Source: Rhizophlyctis rosea
Taxonomy: Eukaryota; Chytridiomycota; Chytridiomycetes; Rhizophlyctidales; Rhizophlyctidaceae
Direction: 5' to 3'
Assembly (NCBI GenBank): GCA_027596075.1
Contig: JADGJC010000185.1
Coordinates: 17,273-81,272 of the forward strand
Length of the DNA: 64,000 bases
Shown here: one piece after another, positions 1 through 10,800 of the stretch
How the letters are laid out: each line of letters begins with the position of its first letter
Position numbering within the stretch: position 1 is the stretch's first letter
Translations under genes and position numbers: made by a program
Notes under the pieces: model-generated
What the model saw: only the letters and a program-made list of their open reading frames with translations
Databases searched by the model: none
Told to the model about the DNA's origin: nothing

Positions 1-828
1 ACCACTGGAGCCTCAACGGAGCTTGTTGATGGATTGTGTGAAGGGGAAGCAAATGGCATGAAACGGACTGAATCACCTCATAAGGACTGGAGGATGATAC
101 TTTTTTGGGAAGCTTCCAGAACCGGGCGACCCCATATGTGACCGCATATGACCGTACACGGAGTCTATGGATACATTCACTTACCAAATGATCAAATATC
201 ACACACGGCGATCCTGTGTGAAAGCCCTGATTGAAAAGTGACCAAGCCCCTCCCATCTATCGAAAAGTTCGAATCAAGCACAGCAAGTTTCAGAAAACGA
301 GGCTAGGCGACGAACTTGTTACAACCGGATGACGGAGTACCCGTGTCTGATAAACGCATGCAACACAGTTCTATGGAATATAAACTTTGCATGAGCCGAG
401 GGAGGCGGCCGATGAGTCCGATTCGGGACGTTGAGCAGGGCTACTTCCGGCACCATCACACATTTATCACTGGATCAATCAACTCAAACCTTGGATTTCA
501 GGGTCGGGATCACCGGAGCCAATGGAGCCCATAAGCAAAACCCTGCCATTTAACTCATTCATGCGTCTATACTTAGTAGAGTCGCCAACACGATATGTAA
601 GGAGTATCCTCCCATTTACCCCGATCACGAGGGTCCGGGAAGGTCCACCCACAATCCACCCCTGGCCAAAACCAGCTGGTAAAGGTCTGGACTTCTACTT
701 TTTGCGCCCAATTGAACCACATCATCGACACGGCACGCGCCCTGAAGGACCCTATTACGATCCATACAAGCTCTGCCTTCAATGCCTCATGGCATGCTTC
801 CTCAATTTACACACCCAATCAACCTGCT
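1..828. other. Intergenic, no gene recognised
   Basis: This is the sequence upstream of the first kinase gene. Short open frames occur on both strands, but none shows a recognisable domain. The kinase promoter presumably lies here. I saw no RNA gene or repeat. Confidence 0.5.
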
Positions 829-3800
829 ATGCCGAACAACAGTGCAAATAATCTCGACAGGGACCTTGAGGCATCAGGTACCCCGTTAAGACGAAGCGTA
901 ACAGACGCGACTCGCAGAGTGGATTTGGAGGAAAGAGGGTTCAATACCATGAACAGCAAGATCAATCAGGTAGTTACGTGGGGGGTTTATGGGGACGGAC
1001 GGTCCGTGCATTCCATGTCGAGTGCGAGTAGTCCGCCTAATGGGAAGATGTAAGTTGTGATTTTCGTCTTGGGAATGTGCAATGGAGGAGGACGGATGCA
1101 CTTTTCATGCTCGCTGATGTTTAACTTTCGCTTCGCCTCAATCTTTTAGAATGACACCGGAAAATTTCTGTAAGTCCATACGATAATCCTTCCATACCAT
1201 GTACCTTCCAGCCTTCCTAAGCATACAAATCCGCTTCTTGCATTGTAGTTTCCTCCGCAACATCCGGCACACAATCAGCAGGAGCCTACTCTCGTGCTCC
1301 TTGGACCCGACATATCAACCCTCGCCAGTCAATCAAAGCCCGCTTCGCAATCGGAATGTTCATCATCGCAGTCCTCTTCCTCGGCACATCCGCTACCATT
1401 GTTTCCGTTCTTCTCCAAAGAGGTCTCCACGACACCACAGGCAATCAGCTCGTACAACTGGCTCTTACGACCGCCGCAACAATTGATAAGGAGCTATACG
1501 AAAGATACAGTGATTTGGACATTCTGGCGGATTTAGCGATGCATAGTGGGACGCCAGACAATACAACATCTTCCAATGGTACAAATTCGGTCTTTCAAAC
1601 GCTTAATCAGAGGCAGTTGGATAAGTTGGCGAACGCTAGCGATACATTTACATGGATTGGGGTGCGTTTTTGAATTGCGTTGGTCAAGAAGAGTGAGTGA
1701 ATTTCACATTTACAGCTTCTCACAGGTGGCAGACATGAGCGGCATAGTCCGCGCCGCTATAAACGGAACCCTGACCGGCATGAATGTCTCTGCTCGACCC
1801 TGGTGGCAGACTCTAGCAACCACCGATGTCCCTGTTTACATGGGAGATGTTCATTCTGCTGTGCTCCTTGACAAAGCGCTAAACGTCACCGAGCCCTTGC
1901 GTTTGATGGATATTGCCTTACCTCTGTACGCCAGTAACGGAACAAAAATTGCCATATTTGGAAGCCATTTGAATTCGAAAAAGATGCGACAGGTTGAAAG
2001 TCTCATTCTAGGAACCTTCTGTACGTCCATCTTTCGGGCAGAATTGTTTATCATTGGAAGGTACGATATGACAGTGATTTTGAGTTTTGTACCAAGCATG
2101 TGGTTGCGGTCAAGTGCAAGGGGTTTTTGGCGATTATGCTGACTCCGCATCCAGTGCGGGATTGGTCCAAGCACCGGTGGCTGTCAAAAATGCTAGCATG
2201 AATACGTGAGTTTACAATCAGCCCATCACTGGCAATAATTACCTCATCCTTTAACTCTTCTCTTACCGCAGCCTTCCACCCATTTCAAATCCATCTTCTT
2301 CAATCGCCCTCGCAGCCCAAAACCAAACTGGTTTCACCGAGGAAGCGTGGCCCGACGGCCACAATTACGTAACGTCGTACGCAAAATGTGGAGGCTACAA
2401 CGGCATCTCCCTTGGTTGGAAAATTCTCATCCGCATACCCACTTCCGACGCCTATAGAACCATGAACTCCCTCCTCTTCACCCTCGGAATGGCGCACATT
2501 GCCTTTGCAATCATCCTCCTTGTCGTCACATATAGTATCGCACACATCACAACTCGGCCACTAGTCGCCATAGCCATTGCTGCTGATCATATCCGGAAAC
2601 GGAGCATGATACCAAGAATACCCGTGGTGAAGGGAAACGATGAGATTGCGATATTGAGTAGTAGTTTGAATTCATTGGTTTCTACATTGGTTGAAAAGGA
2701 GATCAATTTGAAAGGCATTAATGAGAATCTGAGAGGGAAGGTTGAGGCCCTTGAGAGGGCGGAGATGGGGTTGAGGAGCAGTGAGGAGAAATGGCGGCAG
2801 TTGAGTGAGAATTTGGAGGAATGCTTTTGGATGTAAGTTTTGATTCCTGTAGCTCTTGCGCTTTTGACAAATACGTTGGCGGAAAGAGTTATTTCCTTCC
2901 ACACCATGGAACCGGCAGACTGATATTCGCTGACATTTTGTAATAATCATTACAGAATGGAACGCCCCACCCTCGATGACCCAACGAGCTATGCTTACAT
3001 GTCTTCCGCATACGAACGCACGCTCGGCCTTCCCCTTTCCGAACTTCTACAAGATCCTTACGCCTGGCTTACCATCGTTCCCCCGGATGACCGTGCAACC
3101 CTTCAACCGCTGATAGCTACCATCCACAAAAAGCCCATCGACGCAACCTTCCGCATCCGCGCCGGTATGCTTGCCACAATTCCACACGGAGAGCGCTGGA
3201 TCTGTCTCCGTACATTCCCGGTATTTGATGAAGGTGGCAAAACCTGCAAGCGGGTTATTGGCGTGTTCCAGGACGTCACGAGAGAGAGAAGCGCAGAGAT
3301 GGAGAGTAAACACAAAACTACCTGGGTTAGGCAAGTGGGACATGAGATCCGGAATCCGTTGGCCGCAACATGGACGATGGTGAACCTCCTGCTGGAATTG
3401 GACGTCACACCTGAACAACGTGATTTGCTGGAAACCATCAAAACCTCCAACGATACGCTCCTCTCTCTTATAAACTCGATTCTCGATCTCTCCAAACTTG
3501 AAGCCGGCGAAATGCATCTGGAGAGTATTCCGTTCTCATTACGAACGCAAATTGAGGACGTGCTGGATTTAATGGCACCGCAAGCCAACAAGAAGGGACT
3601 GCGGGTGGGCGGGTGCGTAGAGGATGATGTCGTAACAGTAATAAAGGGTGACCCGCTACGGTTGCGGCAGATCATCATCAATCTATTCACTAATTCCGTC
3701 AAGTTCACAAAAACCGGGTCGGTGTTTCTGACTGTGAAACGGGAGGAAAGTTTGGAGCGGGAACCGAAATTGGATGGCGGCAAGGGGAGTAGGGAAGGAA

Positions 3801-5433
3801 AGGTGGGATTGCGGTTTGAGGTTAAGGATACGGGAATCGGGATCGCGAAAGAGAATATTCCTAAATTGTTCAAGGAGTTCGCACAAGCAGAGAGTAATAC
3901 GTCACGGATGTATGGCGGGACTGGGCTGGGGCTTTCTATTGTGCGACGGTTAGTCAACCTCATGAATGGAGATGTGGGAATTACTTCAGTACTGGGGGAA
4001 GGAAGTTGTTTTTCTTTCACGGCACAATTCGGGATTCCGACATTGGATGATATACAGAGACCTAGTTTAGAAGATTTGCAATATATGGCCATGGGAGGAG
4101 GGATGGGAACGGAGTTGAAAGGATGTAAGGTGTTGATTCTAACGGAGTGGGAAGGAATGAGGAAGGTGCTTGAACGAGCGGTGAAGGAGGGTGGTGGAGA
4201 TGTCATTATCCGTAGCGACATCGAGAAAGGAGTGCTGGAATTCACACCGCCAACAACCAACTTCCCACCACCAGACGCCGTGGTTATCGATCTTTGGTCT
4301 CCCAACCACACTCATCTAATAACACCCGCAACCACGATAGGCTCACCGCTCTTCTTAGTCGCACCCCGGGAGAGGAGAGATTCGCTGCGAACACATTTCG
4401 CGCCAGATAAGGTTTATTTTGTGCCGGATCCCGTGAAGCCGAGGCGGTTTGTGGAGGATTTGGGGAAGGTGTTTGGTGCTAAGCAAATGGGTGGTGGAGC
4501 GGGTGAGGGGGCTGTTACCGGAATTACAATTGGAAGGACAGTTCTGAGGAGGGGAAAGACGAAGGTCGAGGAGCCATTGAATAAGGACGCCGGACTTGGA
4601 GGGAAGGAGACGTTGAGGGTGATGCTGGTTGAAGGCAAGTCATTATTTGCTGAGATTGCACGAGCTGCCTTTTTTTTCTGATTGCTCTGACCTCGCTGCC
4701 TTTGATAAACGGAATCCTTCAGACAATCCCATCAATCAAAAAGCCGTCTCAAAACAGCTGGCAAACATTATTGGCGACCCACCTATAACCGCAAATGACG
4801 GACAAATGTGTCTGGACATTCTGGAACAAATGCGGAACGAACCTGGGGGTCTGCCACATATCGTTTTCATGGATGTTTGTATGCCAGTGATGGATGGATT
4901 GACTGCCACGAGGATGATTAGACAAAGGTAAGGTGTGCGGCCACCACGACTACAAGTGCATTGACGGACTGAACCGAAGTTACCGACAGATATCTTGAGA
5001 AGGAGGCGCCGGTTGTGATTGTCATGACAGCCAATGCGGTGAGTCTTGGAGTTCACTATGCAGGCTTACCTTCGATCATAAAACGTATGAATTTGGATCA
5101 TTGTTGACGCCTTTCAACAGCTTCACGAAGACTACGTCCAGTGCATGCAGTCGGGAGCGGATGGATACCTTCTCAAACCAGCTTCAAAGCAGCTATTGCG
5201 GTGGGTAGCTGCCCGGCAATATTTATCTGTGATTTATTCGACTGATCATGGTACTGATTGCCGATCTCTTGATGAATAGAGAAACAATGGAGGAATGGCG
5301 TGATATTGTCCTCCAACGCAGAAGTGGCATCAGTATAGCCAAGTCGCGGCCATGCTCGATAATGGCGTTGGATGAGATTGGGGATCAACCAAGTGACCCT
5401 TCAATCATTCCGGAAGAAGGAAGCGGGATTTGA
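829..5433 (+). CDS. Hybrid histidine kinase with dCache sensor, HAMP, PAS and receiver
   Basis: Membrane sensor kinase of a multistep phosphorelay, about 1,261 residues. Proposed exons: 829-1049, 1150-1169, 1249-1661, 1726-2020, 2097-2205, 2272-2832, 2956-4634, 4723-4927, 4990-5038, 5121-5200, 5280-5433; the frame closes exactly. Order: polar N-terminus; TM1 about residues 113-137; extracellular dCache-like sensor (138-418, with N-glycosylation sequons and a motif near MSGIVRA); TM2 about 420-443; HAMP; coiled coil; PAS/PAC (about 530-655). The H-box GHEIRNPL has its His near 669. The N-box is near DPLRLRQIIINLFTNS, G1 is DTGIGI and G2 is GGTGLGLS. A C-terminal receiver starts VEDNPINQK, with Asp near 1150 in MDVCMPVMDG and Lys near 1203 in LLKP. 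A second, degenerate receiver-like segment lies between kinase and receiver. The start is the first in-frame ATG giving a continuous model; exons 2 and 5 are the least certain. Confidence 0.88.
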
Positions 5434-6070
5434 AAACATCTTGATTTTTTGGTATATAATGTTTGGTGTACAAAGTATGGATAGCGGTTGGGGTTTTGTC
5501 ATGCACATACAAGTTTTTTGGTGGGGTTTCTTGTCCACAAATGCGGTCTTATTCCATGCAACAACGCGTTGGGAGCCGTAGGTAATAGCCAGCGCTTTTT
5601 TTGTAGGTAGTCTTATAATATACATCGTTCCTTTAACGCTAAGTCTTAACTATGCTAGTAATTGGGATATATTCCACAGTGCCCAGTATGCCCCGACCAC
5701 TTTGGGAAAATTCCCAGTTGGAGGCTTATGTCATGTCATCGATGATGAGATCACAGATACACAATCTGCTTCGCCACTGGCCAGCTTCATCGGCTTTGCC
5801 CGCTTCACCCTGCTCTGACCCTGCTCCAGTTCCATCTGCAAAATCTACTCAACCCACCGAACGCTCACCACTGACGAGTAGGATTATAGTCGGTAAACCA
5901 GTATAGCATACGTTACCGTCACCCAACACTTTGGTGCGAGGGGGAGCAATACAGCAGATACCCTGAAGTGGCGACTGATAGGGCGGAGCGATCGAACACG
6001 CCGTGCTTCGGTGTAAGTGGTGTACTGTTGCGTCAGACCTTCAAAAAAGTGTCAGGCAGACAACACCATC
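5434..6070. other. Intergenic between kinase and glycosyltransferase
   Basis: No convincing coding segment or RNA gene was seen. It should hold the 3' end of the kinase transcript and the promoter of the glycosyltransferase. Confidence 0.5.
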
Positions 6071-7505
6071 ATGACTGTCACCAACGACGGGGCGGTTCCG
6101 TTTTTGGGTCAAGAGAGGAGCGGCAACTCTCTCTCTCGCTTCTTCATTCGCTTTCTTCGTCAGTCACACAGATGCAGGTAAGCTTTTGCGCAGCATGCAC
6201 TATCCCTCGCACAAAACGATAAACGAAGGCAGTGTGACAAAGGAATTGTGCTTGTGACCTGTCTATCTTCACTTGGTTTTCTGTCACAATGAATGATGAG
6301 GTCAATCCCAAGCTGGTGCAAAAATTATTTTGGATCGAAAGGGGGCCCTTGTGTTGATTTCCATCATGAAGTGTACAATGCAAACAATTCCCTTCTTGCA
6401 ATTTTCACAGCAGAACAAACCTCAAATTCACGCCAAAAGTCCTCCTCCTTGTCTCGTTCCCACTTCTTCTTCTATTTCTCACGATGCATATGCTCACCCG
6501 CCCCTCACCACCGCCTCCCATCAACACTCTCTGCTCCCCACTCCCAGATACGTGGGACCAATCTTATAACTCTCTCAATGCCACAATGATTGAGAAGCTT
6601 CCGACAATCGCAATGGTCGTTCTCTATACCCCTGGCGGCAAATATGAGCAAATCTATAACGCATCTTTGAATGAAAAGGTGGCTTATGCGAAGCATCACG
6701 GATATCAAATGATTGTTGGCGCACCCATCGATAACGCTAGAGATGCAGTGTGGGCCAAGTTGGTGGTGATCCATGATGCGATGCGGAGCATGCCTTGGAT
6801 GTGAGTGCCATTCTCTTCGTCACTTGCCATTTGGCGCTTTTCAAGGGAACCGTGAGGAATGGCGTGGCACAGCTTAGTGGGATAGTCATGATTCTGAGTA
6901 TGTCCGAGAACCTCATCCCCAACATTTTGTTTACTTCCAATTTTCATCCCCGCAGACAGTGGTTCTGGTACATTGACTTGGACACGCACATCACGTCCCC
7001 GGCGAAACCAATAACCTCCATCCTTCCTCTCCTTTCTCAACCCGCCAATCGAACAACTCCACACCTCCTCCTGACAAACGACTGCCGCGGTCCCAACACC
7101 TTGAACGCCGGCATACTTTTCTTCCGCAATACCCCGTTTTCTGCCACACTCCTCTCAACCCTCTACCACCCATATTACATCTCCCAAAAAGCGATGTATG
7201 CAGAACAAGACGCTTTAGCATCCATCGTCTTCAACAAACTGAAGATCAAAGGAGCCGAATGCGTGCGGAATCGAGTTGGATTTATCACACCACAACGGAA
7301 GGTAAATGCCTTTGATAGTGGGCGGTGGTGTCCGGGAGGTGAAAAAGGGTATATCAAGGGGGAGGACGGGAAACGAGAGGAATTTCTTTGGAAGCCTGGA
7401 GACTTTTTGGTGCATTTTGCCGGGGCTAGTGGGGATGGAGATTTGAAAGGGCGATGGGGAAGGTTTGTTGAGGGAAGGTGGGAGGAGAATGAACGAGGTG
7501 CATGA
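6071..7505 (+). CDS. GT34-family glycosyltransferase (Mnn10/Gma12-like), type II membrane protein
   Basis: Probable Golgi alpha-mannosyl- or galactosyltransferase, about 348 residues. Exons 6071-6177, 6411-6800 and 6956-7505 close in frame. The first exon encodes a short cytosolic tail; a signal anchor (VLLLVSFPLLLLFLTM) follows at the start of exon 2, giving N-in/C-out topology. The catalytic part shows GT34 hallmarks: IAMVVLYTPGG, an AWAKL-like stretch (VWAKLVVIHDAM), PWIQWFWYIDLDTHI with the DxD metal/nucleotide-sugar motif (DLD), a LNAGILFFRN segment, EQDALASIVF and a C-terminal HFAGASG. Length fits fungal GT34 enzymes. It converges on the MASE1 kinase 335 bp away. The acceptor of exon 2 could be 6411 or 6414; both keep the frame. 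Substrate specificity cannot be read from sequence. Confidence 0.85.
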
Positions 7506-7840
7506 CAGGTTGGTTGTATGTAAATAAGGGAGTTTGAATGTTAGCCGCTGTGTACATTGCGAAATTATACAGAATTCGACTATGTCCGTTTGGTACAGCG
7601 AAAATGTTGCGCTGCACGAATAAAACCGTTTTCTTGATAGCATATACACTCATAACAACGCTAAGCTACTAGGAAGGTTTCCTTCTGCTCATCCATCATT
7701 AAGATACAACATCATTGCCACTATGCTATAAACAGCCTACACCACCAAAGAAGGATCCAACGTCAAGCTTGAGGAGGGCACAAAAAAAGACACAAGCTAC
7801 ATACAAATGTTTGGCACCCCTTCCTTCACACTACCCCGTC
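7506..7840. other. Convergent intergenic region
   Basis: Shared 3' region of two converging genes (glycosyltransferase on +, MASE1 kinase on -). Nothing else was seen. Confidence 0.5.
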
Positions 7841-10800
7841 CTACCCAACACCCAATACCTTGTACCTCTCCAACACCTCTTTGATTAGCTCCTTCGTGAA
7901 AGGCTTTCCAATCTGCTCATTGGCCCCTGCCTCAGCAGCCTCACCCACGCCAGACAGTCCGCGCGCATGTTCCGAGGTCAGACCAGATGCATCGGCGGTG
8001 ACGACGCGATTGGCAGTTACTATTACTATGGGTGAGTGGCATTTTAGGAGCCGTATTTGCCGGGTCGCTTCTGTGAAGTGCAATATTTGTGCATGAGAAA
8101 TTGATTGCGATCAGGAGGACACTGAAACAGAGAGTTTCGAGCCAGTCCAGATCAGGCCACACGAAAACGTACCATACCCCTCCATAACCGGCATCACCAC
8201 ATCCATGAATATGATCCTGTAATCGGGCACCACGCCCCATCCCCCTTCCATATCTCTCGCAACAACCGCTCTTGGATCATCATTCAGAAAGTCCCGCAAA
8301 TCCCTTTCTCTTCTTGCAAGCTCACTCGCCGCTCTCAAACCCTTCACCTTATCCACAGCGTCCGCCCCATTCACCGCTTCATCGATGGAGAATCTGTCCA
8401 TCGGCAGTATTCGAGTCAGCATGCGCGCAAGGATCGTGCGGTTGATTGAGGAGTCATCGACGATCAGGATGCGGTGGAGTGGTGGTGGTGGTGGAGCTAA
8501 AGGTGTGGATGGTGATAGCGTTCGCGCTGGGCCGCCGCCACGAGGTGGAGAGTAAGAAGTGGGTGTTCCACTTCCGCTAGGTGTTTGAGGTGGAAACGTT
8601 GTTGATGCCGAGTTTGTACGATTTTGCAGAGATTTAGAGGATAAAGAGCGGTTGCCAGGAATTTGAATTTTGATTGCTTCGGAGGGTTTCTGGGCCTGAT
8701 CTAGGTCTTTGATGGAGTCTTGGCTTTGCGACGGTGATAGCGGAGAGACTGATTGCATGCGGGGGAGGGAGCGGGTGGAATGACGGGGCGATTGGCGGAG
8801 GGAGTGACGCGACAGGGAAGGAGATGTCGGAGACGGCGGGCGAGAGAGGGTTTGATTGCCATCTTCTAGGTTGGAACGTGCGCCGGACAGTTCGTATGAG
8901 CCGTTCATGGTGCGTGATAGGGTGGTGCTTTTGACTTCGAGGATTTGTTCCATCACGTGTCCCATATGCGATGGTATCGAGGGACTCTCGCGTGCTCGTG
9001 TTATGCGGCCCGTAGTCATGGCGCCTTGCAATTGTGCGAAATCCATGGATGTGGACGCACGCATCCCTTGTTTAGATCCAAGCCCAGCCATAATGACTGA
9101 TTTTCTTGACGGCACGAGGCCAGTCAAACCGACTTCGGTCAGTTCCTTTTCAATATCGTCCATGCTTCCCAACATTAATGAGCCCATGACGTTTACATTG
9201 TGTGTTTCCGCTGGCAGTTTCGCAAGCTCGGTCTTCGGGTGATATTGTAGGCGGGTGATATCTTCTAATGATGCGTCTTCGGGACGGGCCGTTATCCGAA
9301 GAGGAATGAAGGCCCGGAAAATGCTCCCCATTCCCGCCCCAATGTCAACTTCGATACGTCCACCCATCAATTCAACCATGCTTCTGGTTATTGGGAGTCC
9401 TGTCAAGCTTATGTGAGCTCTTTGCAAGCATAAACACCGCTGCCGCTGACCATAAAGCATGAAAGAAACTACCAAACATACCTAAGCCGCTCCCCCCTTC
9501 CTGCCTCAAAGGCGCAGCTGCCGTCTGCGCATACGCCTCGAACAAAGCCGGAACCTCTTCAGGTTTGACACCCATCCCACCATCCTCAACCGCAATTTCC
9601 AACGTACACCATTCACTGGTACCACTACTGGGACTCCGCAAACTCTTCGAACTAGCCTGCTTCCCCACCGGCCCACCACTACCCCCACTCCCCCCACTCC
9701 CCCCACTAACACTTGCCGGCAACGGTCCGCCAAATATTGAACCAATCGCTTTTAAGGAGTCTCCACTCAATGAACTCGATGCTTTTCTCCTATGTGTTCC
9801 ACTTCCAGGGGGAGATTCAAGAAGGGGCTGAGTGATGATAACGGAGGTCATGGCTGGGTTTGAAGGTTTGGACCGGCGGCGAGTGTGGTGGGCGAATACA
9901 TTGGAGGCGTTTGAGCCAAAAATAGGTGAGGGTGTTGTTGGCGCGGCGGATGGGGATATCACTAGGGTCGTTCCCGTTCGGGGAACCGTTGGCTCTGGGG
10001 AGGGAAGTGCGCTTGCGGTGTGAGTGAAGCGGTTCATTATAGTTACTCTGAAAGTTATGTCGCCGCCTTCTGGGGTGAAGCGATATGCGTTCCCTAGAAG
10101 GTTGTTGATAATTTGTTGGAGTCGGACCTGGAAAATTCCGGTTAAGGGGCTGATTTGACGATGATAAGTTTTGAGGCGTACAATGATTCCTACTTACGGG
10201 ATCAGCCTCAATCCACTGCGGTAGATCACCCCCAATCTCGGATTTGAAATTCATCTTATGGTTAATTATCAACTCTTTTGCGCACTCTAAGCTACTGTCA
10301 ATTATCCTCTTCAGATCCACTATTCGTGGCTCCAAGGCGACCGAGCCGGCTTGGAGGCGACCAACTTCGAGAACTAGGGTGACAGAAGCGCATGATGTGG
10401 GAATTCATAAGCAAAGATAAAAGTATGGCGAATGCAATGGAAACAAGCGATCAAAATAAAAGTAGGAAGGCGACATACCATCATTAACTAAACCCAGCAT
10501 GTATTTACTAGACATTTTGATGGCCCGAACCGTATATAGAAATGTGCTATCTGGTCTGAACTTATCCTGTGTGGAATACGCCATCCCACAGTGTCAGTAT
10601 GTTAAGGATTGTAACGAATTCTGCAATGCGCGTGAGCGCAAAATGAACGCTAATTGCCCACCTTCGGTCCTCGAAATGCTGACCCCGCTCCATTTTGAGA
10701 CTTCATGAAAGAATCAGGCCCCGCAGCTGATGACGTCATTCCCTCGCTTTCTTCCATCAAAAAGTCGGCTAAGTTGGTGATTGCGTGCAATGGATTCCGG

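Noticed and set aside
3103..4311. 402-codon minus-strand frame in the dCache kinase
   Set aside because: It is fully antisense to the conserved kinase and receiver exon and has no recognisable domain.
8734..9831. Plus-strand open frames inside the MASE1 kinase
   Set aside because: They are antisense to exons whose receiver and ATPase motifs are conserved.
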